64,000 nucleotides of DNA, taken from NCBI RefSeq assembly GCF_000741175.1, contig NZ_JGYS01000008.1, positions 62,001 to 126,000 on the forward strand, read 5' to 3'. Shown piece after piece: positions 26,894-36,165 of the stretch. Position numbers and translations under genes: made by a program. The DNA is from Bifidobacterium callitrichos DSM 23973. GTDB taxonomy: Bacteria > Actinomycetota > Actinomycetes > Actinomycetales > Bifidobacteriaceae. How positions within the stretch are numbered: position 1 is the first letter of the stretch; the number at the start of each line of letters is the position of its first letter. The notes below the pieces were generated by a model, which saw only the letters and a program-made list of their open reading frames with translations, was not told the DNA's origin and made no database searches.

Positions 26894-26944
26894 CTTACTC
26901 CTCAGACCAGCTTTATGGGCCGTCTCCTCTGACAAGGGGAGTCA
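26894..26944. repeat. Dispersed palindromic intergenic repeat, copy 3
   Basis: Carries CTCCTCAGACCAGCT and the TCTCCTCTGACAAGGGGAG hairpin, related to the copies at 17958 and 55670. Confidence 0.55.
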
Positions 26945-26946
26945 AG

Positions 26947-26967
26947 GCCCCGCCTTGATGGCGGGGC
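26947..26967. terminator. Hairpin terminator between GtrA and MFS genes
   Basis: GCCCCGCC (26947-26954) pairs with GGCGGGGC (26960-26967), followed by TTCGTTGTTT on the plus strand. Confidence 0.65.
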
Positions 26968-26976
26968 TTCGTTGTT

Positions 26977-28473
26977 TCAGACCGCGACTTCGGTCAGGGT
27001 CGGCTGTTCGGTGGAGGACTTGATCTGCCTGAAGCCGATCAGCGCGATCGCGAGCGAGCCCATGGCGAGCGCGGTCACGACGAGGAAGCCGCCGTGCGAG
27101 CCCATGCGGTCGATGAACTGGCCGGCGATCGCCGAACCGGCGGACGCGCCGATCGAGTTCATCGCACCCATCCACGCCATGCCCTCGGTGAGACGCGACG
27201 GCGGCACCAGATGCAGCATCAGCTGGTTGCCGTTGATCCACGTGGGCGCCTGGCACACGCCGATCAGCAGATAGATGATCATGATCACCCACAGGTGACG
27301 TGCGAACATGAACGAGCCGATGCCAATGTTCACCACCGCCAGACAGAAGTAGAAGCGCTTCCACAGCGGGATCACCCAGTTCTTCGCGCCGTACACGATC
27401 GCGCCGCACAGCGAGCTGATCGAGAAGCATGCGAACACGAAGCCGGTGTACTGCTTCATGTTCGATTCGGTCGCGAACGCGATGATCGAGATGCCGGCCG
27501 CCGACTGGAACGCGCCGAGACCGAACCACGTCACGCACACGGCAACGAGGCCCGGACCCCAGATCGACGCCTTCTTGACCTTGCCGCTGCGCACCTCGTC
27601 CACCGTGCGGGCGACCTCGCGCGAGATCGCCTCCGGATCGGTCACGCCCTCGCGCTCCAGCCGGCGACGCGTCTCCTCGGCCGCCGTCTGCTCCTTCAGC
27701 GCCTGGGCCTTCGCGGCCTCGCGGGCGCGATACTCCTTGCGGGTGATGCCCTCCGCGCGCGCCAGATCGGACTGCGACGGCGGCTCGGTCGAAAGCTCCG
27801 TGAGGAACATCAGCGCGCCGACGATCACGCACACGCCGGTGAACGAGAACGCGAGCAGACCGGAGATCACCGCGAGCGTCGAGGCGAGCGGATTGCCGAC
27901 CACCCACATGCACTCGTCGAGCACGCCGCACAGGCTCAGCGCGCGATCCGTGCGCTCGCGGTCGCCCTTGAGCAGTCGCGTCCAGCGGGCGCGGCTCATC
28001 GCGCCCCACGGCGGAATCGCGGCCAGCAGCGGCGTCAGACAGTACAGCACCCATTCGGGAGCGCGGTTCGTGATTGACGTGGTCAGGGCGATCGCGGCGA
28101 TGATCCACACGATGATCGTCGGAATCGAGACCTGTCGCTGGCCGAACTTGTCGGTGAGCTTGCCGAGCAGCGGCGTCGAGATGGCCAGTGCGATCGCCTG
28201 GATGGCGGTGAGCATGCCGGCCAGCGAGTAGTTGCCGTAGTAGTGCTGCACGGAGATCGTGATCGTCATGCCGATCATCGGGAACGGCATGCACGCGATG
28301 ACGCCGCCGATCGAATACCGTGCGGTGTGCGGCATGCGCAGCAGCTCCGCGTAGCCTCCGAACACGCGGTGGCCGAGCTCCTTCAAAGCCGACGACGAAG
28401 TCTTGCGCGGGCCGCCGTCCGGTACCTGGTTCGTCTGGTTCGTCTGGTTCGTCTGATTGGTGGTTTCGGACAT
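26977..28473 (-). CDS. MFS transporter
   Basis: 498 residues with about twelve membrane segments and an MFS loop motif GKLTDKFGQR. The centre between segments 6 and 7 is an unusually long, charged, probably helical cytoplasmic insert of about 70 residues (EYRAREAAKAQALKEQ and neighbours). The N-terminus has NQT repeats coded by a 9-bp tandem repeat. The ATG at 28473 has AAAGGAG 11 bases upstream. Substrate not predictable; the fold resembles drug or sugar exporters. Confidence 0.87.
   Translation of the reverse strand: MSETTNQTNQTNQTNQVPDGGPRKTSSSALKELGHRVFGGYAELLRMPHTARYSIGGVIACMPFPMIGMTITISVQHYYGNYSLAGMLTAIQAIALAISTPLLGKLTDKFGQRQVSIPTIIVWIIAAIALTTSITNRAPEWVLYCLTPLLAAIPPWGAMSRARWTRLLKGDRERTDRALSLCGVLDECMWVVGNPLASTLAVISGLLAFSFTGVCVIVGALMFLTELSTEPPSQSDLARAEGITRKEYRAREAAKAQALKEQTAAEETRRRLEREGVTDPEAISREVARTVDEVRSGKVKKASIWGPGLVAVCVTWFGLGAFQSAAGISIIAFATESNMKQYTGFVFACFSISSLCGAIVYGAKNWVIPLWKRFYFCLAVVNIGIGSFMFARHLWVIMIIYLLIGVCQAPTWINGNQLMLHLVPPSRLTEGMAWMGAMNSIGASAGSAIAGQFIDRMGSHGGFLVVTALAMGSLAIALIGFRQIKSSTEQPTLTEVAV
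28426..28461. repeat. 9-bp tandem repeat in the MFS N-terminus
   Basis: CTGGTTCGT three times exactly (28426-28452) plus one diverged copy; in frame, coding NQT repeats. Confidence 0.8.
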
Positions 28474-28852
28474 ACTGCACCTGCTCCTTTCCGCTCCCGA
28501 TTGGATGTCCCCCGATCGTCCGTGGCGTTGGACGTCGGAGCCCTCATCGTTATTGATGTGTTGTCCTTCTGGTCGCGCAAAGGGGTGCGTTCCCGACCCG
28601 TCATCCATGACTGTCTCCGGCTGACTGTTCTGTCGCCGTCGTCGGTGTGCGGTCGTTCGCACGTTTGCGTCGCGGCCACTCTACGCGTGAGTCGATCGCG
28701 ACACGCGGACGACTCGGCGCGGGTTCCTGCGGGCTTTCATGGCGATTCCGCAGTCATTCCGCCGTGATTCCGCAGGGGGAGCGGTAGATTGGAGCCATTG
28801 TCCTGAGTCAGATTATGAGTCAGATTCCATGCGAGATCAAGGAGATCGACCG
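28474..28852. other. Intergenic region between divergent MFS and histidine phosphatase genes
   Basis: 379 bases. It holds the MFS ribosome site, a TAGATT -10-like box at 28787-28792 and a possible 13-codon leader (28815-28856) overlapping the phosphatase start. Otherwise nothing recognised. Confidence 0.5.
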
Positions 28853-29512
28853 GTGAGCGCCACCACCATCCATTTCGTCCGACACGGCAAGGTGTACAAC
28901 CCCGATCATCTGCTCTACGAGCGTCTTCCCGACTTCCACCTGTCCGATGTGGGCCGGCGTATGGCCGAGGCGACGGCCCGATACATCGCCGAAAGCCCGC
29001 AGATGAACACGGTCGCGGCCGTCTACTCGTCGCCGCTTGATCGCACGCGCGAGACCGCCGGCGCGATCCTCGACGCGTTGAATCCGGTCAGGCAGTCGCG
29101 CGGGGAGACGCCGCTGGAGCTCGTGACCGACGAACGGGTGATCGAGGCCGGCAACGAGTTCCGGGGCAAGCGCATCGGCCATGGCGAGGGCGCGCTGTGG
29201 CGGAACGGCAACTGGAAGCTCGTGCGCAACCTGTGGCGTCCGAGCTGGGGCGAGTCGTATGCGCACATCGCCAAGCGCGTGGGTGATTTCGCCCGCGAGA
29301 AGGTGAGGGAGCACGCCGGCGAGCAGATCATCGTCGTCAGCCACGAATCGCCGATCTGGTCGTTCCGCCACCTGCTGGAGACCGGTCATGCCGAGCACTG
29401 GATGTTCCTGCGCCACACCGCGCTCGCCTCGATCACGTCGATCACGTTCGACAGCGAGACCGGGCGTGTGATGTCCATCACGTATGTCGACCCGGCCGCC
29501 GGCATCGAGTGA
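28853..29512 (+). CDS. Histidine phosphatase (phosphoglycerate mutase-like)
   Basis: 219 residues. The RHG motif with the phosphorylated His11 is in IHFVRHGKV; SSPLDRTRETA and the second histidine in VVSHESPIW complete the active site. Such proteins are cytoplasmic phosphatases or mutases acting on small phosphorylated metabolites; the substrate is unclear. I chose GTG 28853, which has AAGGAG at 28839-28844; upstream in-frame ATGs give non-conserved residues. Confidence 0.87.
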   Translation: MSATTIHFVRHGKVYNPDHLLYERLPDFHLSDVGRRMAEATARYIAESPQMNTVAAVYSSPLDRTRETAGAILDALNPVRQSRGETPLELVTDERVIEAGNEFRGKRIGHGEGALWRNGNWKLVRNLWRPSWGESYAHIAKRVGDFAREKVREHAGEQIIVVSHESPIWSFRHLLETGHAEHWMFLRHTALASITSITFDSETGRVMSITYVDPAAGIE

Positions 29513-29656
29513 AGGCACACTAGAATCGGTTACGGATGGACGCCCCGCCGCCATGCTGTATGCCGGATACCTGATGCCGGATGCGCCGGGAACGGCGGCG
29601 GGCGTCGCGGGGCTGAAGGTGGCCCCGGTGAACAGTCACGCGAAGGAGCCCTGCTT

Positions 29657-30724
29657 ATGACCTACGAATTGAACGTCGATGACGTGGAGCGCATCTCCGC
29701 GCTGCCCGCCGTGCGAGAGGCCGCGACCGCCGGTGCAAGGCTGGTGGCTCTGTGGCCGCTGACCGCCGCCATGCATATGGACAACGATGCGAAGTACGCG
29801 GAGAACCTGCAGGTGCGCGTCACGCGCGCGTTCGCTCGGATCCTCACCGGCGAGGACGTGACCGTGCCGGACGCCGAGTTCGTCTATGAGGGTGCCGACG
29901 CGATTCCTGGCCGTCCGCAGCTGATCGTCGACGCCCTGCTCGCCGCCAATGACGCCTACGACGCGATGGCCGACTTCTCCGAGACCGGTGACGCCTCTTT
30001 GATCGACGATGCGGTCGAGGCGCTCGGGGTCGAGTGGCCGGACGAGGTGTCCGTGCGCGTGCACGAGGTGCTGGAGTCCCTCGAGGCCGCGATGGACGCG
30101 GGGGAGTTTGATTCTGGGGTGTATGCGGTCGGTTCGCAGGAAGGTGATGGTTCGGGGGAGACCTCGGGTTCCGAGGCGGGGAAGTCCTCCGATGCCGCAC
30201 CGACGGACGACGATTTCCAGCCGTCCGACGCTCTAGTCGACGCGGTGGCCCATCGCTTTGCGGCCGGGCTCGCGGTATTTGACGCGCTGATCGGTGCGGT
30301 TGTGGGCGATGTGACCGTGGGCGGGGAGGAGTCTGTCGCCGAGGACGGTGCTGGTGCTGGGGTTGGTGCCGGTGCTGATGATGCCGTCAAGGCATTCCTG
30401 CCCCTGGTGCTGGTGATCAACGAGCTCAACGAGCAGCTCGCCGTGCCGCGCATCGCCCTGAACGACGAACAGATTCGTGAGCTGCTGGAGACCCGTGCCA
30501 AGGTCATCGTCGGCGATGGGGATGAGGCCCCAGTTGGCGTCCGGACCTCCGTCGACGCCGTCGCCGGTCTTGTTTCCCCGTTGGCCGCCGGCGAATGGGA
30601 CAAGCACCGCGAGGACGTCCTGTGGGATCCGGCCGCCGCCAAGAAGAAGGCCAAGGAGGAGGACGAGAAGCGCAACAAAGAGGCCTTGGCCGCTAAGTTC
30701 GCCCATATCAAGGCTGAGCCGTAA
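29657..30724 (+). CDS. Unrecognised acidic protein
   Basis: 355 residues, strongly acidic (many Asp/Glu), mostly helical by composition, no signal peptide or membrane segment. I do not recognise a family. Residues ~150-190 and ~235-250 are low-complexity Gly/Ser/Asp/Ala linkers separating three more ordered blocks; the C-terminus is a Lys/Glu-rich helix (AAAKKKAKEEDEKRNKEAL). A good GAAGGAG precedes the ATG and codon use is like the neighbours, so it is a real gene. A TAGAAT -10-like box at 29523-29528 may be its promoter. No operon partner. Confidence 0.75.
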   Translation: MTYELNVDDVERISALPAVREAATAGARLVALWPLTAAMHMDNDAKYAENLQVRVTRAFARILTGEDVTVPDAEFVYEGADAIPGRPQLIVDALLAANDAYDAMADFSETGDASLIDDAVEALGVEWPDEVSVRVHEVLESLEAAMDAGEFDSGVYAVGSQEGDGSGETSGSEAGKSSDAAPTDDDFQPSDALVDAVAHRFAAGLAVFDALIGAVVGDVTVGGEESVAEDGAGAGVGAGADDAVKAFLPLVLVINELNEQLAVPRIALNDEQIRELLETRAKVIVGDGDEAPVGVRTSVDAVAGLVSPLAAGEWDKHREDVLWDPAAAKKKAKEEDEKRNKEALAAKFAHIKAEP

Positions 30725-30845
30725 AGAAAATGCCAGAGGCGTTTTAGGCGAAGGCGAGCGACAGCGAGCTATATGAGGTCAGCCGAAGGCTGTCATTAAT
30801 TGCGGTCCGATCCCACCAAGGAAGAGGTCGAGCTGTAGGCGAGCC

Positions 30846-30875
30846 CTGGCCCCCTCTGACGAGGGGGGCCGCGGG
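30846..30875. repeat. Dispersed palindromic intergenic repeat, short copy 4
   Basis: GGCCCCCTCTGACGAGGGG with the complementary arm forms the hairpin part shared with the copies at 55689 and 55750. It may end transcription of the regulator at 30882. Confidence 0.6.
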
Positions 30876-30881
30876 CGGATG

Positions 30882-32129
30882 CTACCTCACGTCGATGACG
30901 GAGCCTCGGTCGATGAGGTTCGGGTCGACGAGGACGTGCCTGGTAGCACGATCCGGGTCCTGGATGCGCTCGAGCAGCGTGCGGATCGCGGCCTCGGCGA
31001 GATCCTTGTCCGAGGAGCGCAGGACGGTCAGCGGTCGGGAGCTCGGCGTCGCGAAGCCGTCGACCGAGATCATCGACAGGTCGTCGGGCACGCGCTTGCC
31101 TCGGCGCTCCAATGTCTGCGCGATGGCGATCGCCAGATAATCGGAGTGGACGAGCATCGCCGTGACCCCTGACAGCAGGATCTTGTCGACGATGCCGTTG
31201 ACGCCCTTGGTGTCGTATGGCTGGATGCCTTCGAAGGCGAACGGGCACTGGATCTCGTCGGTGGACTCGATGACGTCACGCCAGCCTTCCTGGATCATCG
31301 CGGAGGTCGGGGTGTCGGTGAAGGCGGCCCCGATGGATCGGTGTCCATGCCTGAGGAAGTGGACTGCGGCCTTGCGCACGCCGTAGGGGTGGTTGGTACG
31401 TACGGAATCGACGAAATGCTCGCACAGCAGCGGCAGATCGCGTTCGATCACGACGGTCGGCATCTCGCAGGTGGCGAGCCAGTCCCATGTGCGCTTGCCG
31501 TATGAGTGGACGCTGGGGGCCACGATCAGGCCGCAGATGGTGGGGTCCTGGATCATGTCGGCGAGGATCTCGTCCTCATGCGCGTCGACGTCGTACGCGG
31601 TTTCGCGCGTGATGATGCGCAGTCCCAGACGTGAGGCGATTTTGCGCATCTGTTCGATGACTCCGGGCCAGAAGAAGCTCGGCTCGGGCAGCATCACGCC
31701 GATGGCCGGCTGGTCGCTGCCGAGTTCGAGGCTGTGTGGCACCGGCTTAATGGCGATGCCGCCTGAGGGAGTGCGTTCGGAGAGCGCGCTTGTGGCGATG
31801 TCGGCGATGGAGGGCTTGCCATTGGCGCTGGCGGAGCTGCTGACGGACATCGCGCCGCCGCGGATGCGTTTGAGCAGTCCGGCCTTGCTGAGCACGGTCA
31901 GGTCGCGGCGCACGGTGATCTCGGTGGTGTCGAGCATCTTGGCGAGTTCGGCGACAGTGGCCACGCTCTGGCGAGTGAGCAGATTGAGGATCATGTTCTG
32001 GCGTTCGGCGGGCAGGTAGTCGCGCTTCGCTGCGCCTGTGCCTGTTGACGCGCCCGTGCCGGTATCCGAGGTCGATGCGTCGGTGCCGTTGACGGCGGTG
32101 ATGTCGCTGGTGCTGATGATGTCTGCCAT
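30882..32129 (-). CDS. Transcriptional regulator: DeoR-type HTH joined to a LacI-type sensor
   Basis: 415 residues. After a Ser/Thr/Gly-rich start, residues 38-95 are a DeoR-type winged helix (LPAERQNMILNLL, TVAELAKMLDTTEITVRRDL, RIRGGAM). From about residue 125 the protein has a periplasmic-binding-protein-like sensor as in LacI/GalR proteins (PAIGVMLPEPSFFWPGVIEQ, VNGIVDKILLSGVTAMLVHSD, DLSMISVDGF). This domain pair is uncommon. It diverges from the GH30 gene at 32444, with a TGATCATTATTGTTC site between, so it is the best candidate repressor of the GH30/GH59 genes. The ATG at 32129 is preceded by AGAGAGCAG. Confidence 0.87.
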   Translation of the reverse strand: MADIISTSDITAVNGTDASTSDTGTGASTGTGAAKRDYLPAERQNMILNLLTRQSVATVAELAKMLDTTEITVRRDLTVLSKAGLLKRIRGGAMSVSSSASANGKPSIADIATSALSERTPSGGIAIKPVPHSLELGSDQPAIGVMLPEPSFFWPGVIEQMRKIASRLGLRIITRETAYDVDAHEDEILADMIQDPTICGLIVAPSVHSYGKRTWDWLATCEMPTVVIERDLPLLCEHFVDSVRTNHPYGVRKAAVHFLRHGHRSIGAAFTDTPTSAMIQEGWRDVIESTDEIQCPFAFEGIQPYDTKGVNGIVDKILLSGVTAMLVHSDYLAIAIAQTLERRGKRVPDDLSMISVDGFATPSSRPLTVLRSSDKDLAEAAIRTLLERIQDPDRATRHVLVDPNLIDRGSVIDVR

Positions 32130-32443
32130 GATCTGCTCTCTGACTTCTTCGCTTCCTATGGTGTGGACGGAATGTGCGATGACGGCGTGCGATGGTGACG
32201 ATGATGCCATATGTACCGCATATGCCTCAATGCACATTCGTGATCATTATTGTTCTCATCGTACGCGAAACCCATGAGAAAACGGCAAAACGGGCAATTC
32301 TCGCCGCGACACGCTGAACAAGCATGATTGCATTTGATCAAAACGGATTGAAAGTGCTATGGTATGAACTGTCAACGGGAACCGGTCACGGAGACGTGAT
32401 CGGGAACCGAATGGTGTACAGGCACACACAGCTAAGGACCAAC
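32130..32443. promoter_or_regulatory. Divergent control region of the regulator and GH30-1
   Basis: 314 AT-rich bases. It contains TGATCATTATTGTTC at 32241-32255, TGATCA at 32335-32340, and a likely GH30-1 promoter, TTGATC (32334-32339) with 18 bases to TATGGT (32358-32363). The sequence TGATCAAAAC then GATTGAAA recurs upstream of GH30-2 at 41005. Confidence 0.65.
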
Positions 32444-34003
32444 ATGAGCAAGTACAGCAACGAATTCTGGACCGTCACCTCCGGCGATCTCAAGCAGCGT
32501 CGCGAAACCCTCGCCGCCCCCGAGGTCGTCACCGACCCGGGTGACGCCGCCAAGATCGTCGTCGATCTGGCCGACCGCAAGCAGCCGTGGCTCGGCGCCG
32601 GCGCCGCCCTGACCGACGCGGCCGCCTCCCTGATCTGGGGTTCGATGAACGCCGAGCAGCGTCACGCCTTCCTGGACGACTGCTTCAACCCGGACAAGGG
32701 CGGCTTCTCCGTCCTGCGCATCCCGCTGGGCTCCTGCGAGCCGGCCGCGCAGCCGTACTACACCTACGATGACCTGCCCTTCGGCGAGCACGACAACATG
32801 CTCTCCAAGTTCTCCCTCGGCACCGGCGAGCCGGGCGCCCCGGACGCCACCAAGGACTTCAAGTACATCATCCCGGTGCTGCTCGAGATCCTGAAGATCA
32901 ACCCGTCCATCAAGATCATCGCCTCCCCGTGGTCCGCCCCGGCGTGGATGAAGAACACCGGCCACCTGTGCCAGGGCGGCCACCTGCGCTTCAACGAGTG
33001 GACCGGCAACGGCTTCGACCCGATGCATGACTCCTTCGAGGGCACCTACGCCCGCTACTTCGTCAAGTACGTTCAGGAGATGGAGAAGCTCGGCATCCCG
33101 ATCTGGGGCGTCAGCGTTCAGAACGAGCCGTCCAACGCTCCGAAGTGGCCGGCCATGATGTGGACCCTCAAGCAGCAGGCCGAGTTCGCCCACAACTTCC
33201 TGCGCCCGGCGTTCAACGAGTTCTACCCGGAGATGCGCATCTTCATCAACGACGACTCCATGCACAACCTGCAGTGGCCGGTGCGTGACATCGTCACCCC
33301 GGAGGAGGCCGCCTCCGTCGACGGCCTGACCTTCCACACCTACGAGGGCCCGTACTCCAACGTCTTCAACGCCAACCGCTCCTACAGCCACTGGCTGTTC
33401 GGCATGACCGAGCGTCGTTGCATGATCGAGGAGACCCCGGAGGACGCCGCCCACATCATGTCCGGCATCATCGGCAACTGGTTGGTGCGCACCGGCGAGT
33501 CCTTCATCGCCCTGTGGAACCTCGCGCTCGACGAGCGTGGCCTTCCGAACCAGGTCGGCGCGACCGGCCGCCGCGGTGTCGTGACCATCCAGCACGAGAC
33601 CGGTGAGGTCATCCGCAACCTCGAGTACTTCATGCTGCGCGCCTTCGGCCAGGATGTCGAGCCCGGCTCCGTGGTCGTCCGCTCCTCCAACTACACCCCC
33701 GACGGCTGGTCCGGCGGTCTGGGCTCCGTGGCCTTCCTCGCCCCGAACGGCGACGTCGCGGCCCACATCTACAACCCGACCGGCGAGCCGCTCGAGGCCG
33801 CCTTCACCATCTCCGGCGAGGGCAACAAGTGGCAGAAGGTCACCGTCCCGGCTTGGGGTACGGTCACCGTCCACAAGGGCAACGGCGAGCTCAACAAGTC
33901 CGAGGTCCCGGCCGACGGCGAGTTCGAGCTCAACCCGGCGCCGACCCACCTGCTCGGCGACGTCGCTCCGGGCAAGGTCCGTGTCTGGGGTCACGACGAG
34001 TGA
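32444..34003 (+). CDS. GH30-family glycoside hydrolase (GH30-1)
   Basis: 519 residues, no signal peptide, so cytoplasmic. The (beta/alpha)8 domain has the GH30 retaining residues: acid/base Glu228 in SVQNEPSNA and nucleophile Glu323 in MTERRCM; SPWSAPAWMK at 161-170 and FHTYEGPYS are also typical. A small beta domain ends the protein (from about 430). It resembles the human glucosylceramidase branch of GH30, whose bacterial members act on beta-glucosides, beta-xylosides or beta-fucosides; the substrate cannot be fixed here. AAGGACC precedes the ATG. A paralogue lies at 41166. Confidence 0.9.
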   Translation: MSKYSNEFWTVTSGDLKQRRETLAAPEVVTDPGDAAKIVVDLADRKQPWLGAGAALTDAAASLIWGSMNAEQRHAFLDDCFNPDKGGFSVLRIPLGSCEPAAQPYYTYDDLPFGEHDNMLSKFSLGTGEPGAPDATKDFKYIIPVLLEILKINPSIKIIASPWSAPAWMKNTGHLCQGGHLRFNEWTGNGFDPMHDSFEGTYARYFVKYVQEMEKLGIPIWGVSVQNEPSNAPKWPAMMWTLKQQAEFAHNFLRPAFNEFYPEMRIFINDDSMHNLQWPVRDIVTPEEAASVDGLTFHTYEGPYSNVFNANRSYSHWLFGMTERRCMIEETPEDAAHIMSGIIGNWLVRTGESFIALWNLALDERGLPNQVGATGRRGVVTIQHETGEVIRNLEYFMLRAFGQDVEPGSVVVRSSNYTPDGWSGGLGSVAFLAPNGDVAAHIYNPTGEPLEAAFTISGEGNKWQKVTVPAWGTVTVHKGNGELNKSEVPADGEFELNPAPTHLLGDVAPGKVRVWGHDE

Positions 34004-34044
34004 TCGGACGCATCTGACCTACTTCTCCACTTCTCACATGTTTG

Positions 34045-34098
34045 CATGACAAGGGGCGACTCCCGCTGCTGATCCGGCGGGGATCGCCCCTTGTCATG
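34045..34098. terminator. Hairpin after GH30-1
   Basis: CATGACAAGGGGCGA (34045-34059) pairs with the complement ending at 34098. No strong T run, but the 15-bp stem and place suggest termination. Confidence 0.6.
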
Positions 34099-34170
34099 CT
34101 TTCCGGTAGTCGTTCTCTCCAGTCGTATCGAGCCGTATCGTCGTCCGATTTCCGAGCCGAAGGGGCCGTC

Positions 34171-35169
34171 ATGCTCGCCGTCGCCAAGATTCTGGCCATC
34201 ATTCTCATCGGATACGCGTTGAAGCGCATCGGGCTGTTCGGGCCCGACAACTACAAGGTGCTGCAGAAGGTGGTGCTCAACATCACCCTGCCTGCCGCCA
34301 TCGTCTCCTCGTTCGCCACCGGGCGCCACGATCTGGGACTGCTGTGGATCTCCGCGTTCGGCCTGATCTGCGCCACGATCCCGCTCGTGACGATGTTCGT
34401 CGTCTCCCGTCGCATGCCGGTCGCGCGCCGCGCGTTCCTGATGCTCAACGGAGCCGGGTTCAACGTCGGCAACTTCACGCTGCCGATCCTCACCACCTTC
34501 ATCGGCCCGGCCGCCGCGCTGCCTGCCATCATGTTCGACGTCGGCAACTCCATCATGATGTCCGCCGGCAACTACGTGACCACCGCCGCCCTGCTCAACA
34601 TCGACTCGTCCCGCCCGCTCGCCAAGCAGGTCGGTTCCGATCCGCGCGCGACCGTCGTGCCGCGTGCGACCCCGCGATCCGACGACCCCGACGCGCGTCG
34701 GCTCGAGCGTCGCGCCTTCGCGCGCACCATCGTGCGCAACTTCGTCACATCCGTGCCGTTCGACGTCTACATGGTGATGACGGTCCTCATGATCGCCGGC
34801 GTGAAGCCGCCGATGCCGGTGGCCGACTTCCTCGCCCCGATCTCCGGCGGCAACACCCTGTGCTCGATGCTGATGATCGGCATGATGATGGATCTGCCCG
34901 GCTCCCGCCGCGACGTGGCCGACGCGCTGATGATCCTCGTCTGCCGGTTCGGTTTCGGGCTGCTGTTCGCGTTCGCCGCGTGGCATCTGTTGCCGTTTGA
35001 CGCGATGACCCGCAAGGCCGTCGTGTTCATCTGCTTCGCCCCGGCCGGCATCTTCTCCGCGATCTTCACTGACAAGGTCCTTGGCAACGCGCGCCTGTCC
35101 GGCTTCTGCCTGACCTCGATGGGCTTGACCGGAGTTGCCGCCATGGCCGTCGCCAACGCCGTGCTGTAG
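34171..35169 (+). CDS. AEC-family (auxin efflux carrier-like) transporter
   Basis: 332 residues with about ten membrane segments. Family features: an N-terminal IGYALKRIG, LPAAIVSSFA, and the GFNVGNFTLPI segment. Bacterial AEC proteins move organic acids such as malate, or amino acids. A central hydrophilic loop of ~45 residues rich in Arg and Asp separates the halves. AAGGGG lies before the ATG at 34171. Its place beside GH30-1 does not by itself link it to sugar use. Confidence 0.85.
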   Translation: MLAVAKILAIILIGYALKRIGLFGPDNYKVLQKVVLNITLPAAIVSSFATGRHDLGLLWISAFGLICATIPLVTMFVVSRRMPVARRAFLMLNGAGFNVGNFTLPILTTFIGPAAALPAIMFDVGNSIMMSAGNYVTTAALLNIDSSRPLAKQVGSDPRATVVPRATPRSDDPDARRLERRAFARTIVRNFVTSVPFDVYMVMTVLMIAGVKPPMPVADFLAPISGGNTLCSMLMIGMMMDLPGSRRDVADALMILVCRFGFGLLFAFAAWHLLPFDAMTRKAVVFICFAPAGIFSAIFTDKVLGNARLSGFCLTSMGLTGVAAMAVANAVL

Positions 35170-35250
35170 CCGTGTTCGCCCGTCGATGAGGTTGCGAGGG
35201 GATTCGGCGCGAAACCCGGCGCTCATAAAGTTAAGATAGTTTGCATAAAT

Positions 35251-35285
35251 AGGGCGATGACACCTAGAATGGGTGTTGTCGCCCT
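35251..35285. terminator. Hairpin between the AEC gene and nagB
   Basis: AGGGCGATGACACC pairs with GGTGTTGTCGCCCT (two G-T wobbles) around TAGAATG, followed by ATTC. It may end the AEC message or form part of the nagB leader. Confidence 0.55.
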
Positions 35286-35347
35286 ATTCAATGACGAACC
35301 ATATGACGAAAACCACCGGACATCAAAGTGCTAAGGAGATAGACATC

Positions 35348-36160
35348 ATGGCTGAAGTGATCATCGTGAGGAACGAGGAGGAGGCTGGCCAGATCTACGG
35401 CCGCGCGGTCGCGGACCTCATCAAGGCCAAGCCCGACGCGGTGCTGGGACTCGCCACCGGATCGAGCCCGCTGGCCGCCTATCAGGCGCTCGCCACAATC
35501 GTGCATGACGAGTCGATCGACGTATCGCAGGTGCGCGGCTTCGCGCTCGACGAGTACCTCGGCCTGCCGCTCGATCACCCGCAGTCCTACCACTCGACCA
35601 TCCATCGCACGGTCGTCGAGCCCTTGGGCCTCGACCCGGCCAAGGTGCACGTGCCCGGCGACGTGCTGGACGGCGCCCCGCTCGAGGACGGCGAGAGGAT
35701 CGCCGCGGCCGGCCCGGCCTACGACGCGGCGATCGAGGCCGCGGGCGGCATCGACGTGCAGATCCTCGGCATCGGCACCGACGGGCACATCGGTTTCAAC
35801 GAGCCGGGCTCATCGCTCGCCTCCGGCACGCGCGTCAAGACGCTCGCCGAGCAGACGCGCATCGACAACGCGCGCTTCTTCGACGACGACATCAATAAGG
35901 TGCCGACCCACTGCATCACGCAGGGCATCGGCACGGTGCTCAAGGCCCGTCACCTCGTGCTGCTCGCGTTCGGCTCCGGCAAGGCCGAGGCGATCGAGGA
36001 GACCGTCGAGGGCGGCGTCTCCGCGTTCTGCCCGGCGTCCGCGCTGCAGCTGCACCCGCATGCGACGATCATCGTCGACGAGGAGGCCGCCTCGCGTCTG
36101 CGTCATAAGGACTACTATCGCTACGCCTTCGCGCACAAGCCCGCCTGGCAGGGGATCTGA
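35348..36160 (+). CDS. nagB: Glucosamine-6-phosphate deaminase
   Basis: Converts glucosamine-6-phosphate to fructose-6-phosphate and ammonia. 270 residues. LATGSSPLAAY at 35-45, catalytic Asp68 in ALDEYLGL, and GTDGHIGFNEP with His147 and Glu152 are intact. The ATG follows AAGGAG. nagA starts five bases after the stop, forming a two-gene operon that feeds N-acetylglucosamine into the bifid shunt. Confidence 0.96.
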   Translation: MAEVIIVRNEEEAGQIYGRAVADLIKAKPDAVLGLATGSSPLAAYQALATIVHDESIDVSQVRGFALDEYLGLPLDHPQSYHSTIHRTVVEPLGLDPAKVHVPGDVLDGAPLEDGERIAAAGPAYDAAIEAAGGIDVQILGIGTDGHIGFNEPGSSLASGTRVKTLAEQTRIDNARFFDDDINKVPTHCITQGIGTVLKARHLVLLAFGSGKAEAIEETVEGGVSAFCPASALQLHPHATIIVDEEAASRLRHKDYYRYAFAHKPAWQGI

Positions 36161-36165
36161 TCGCC

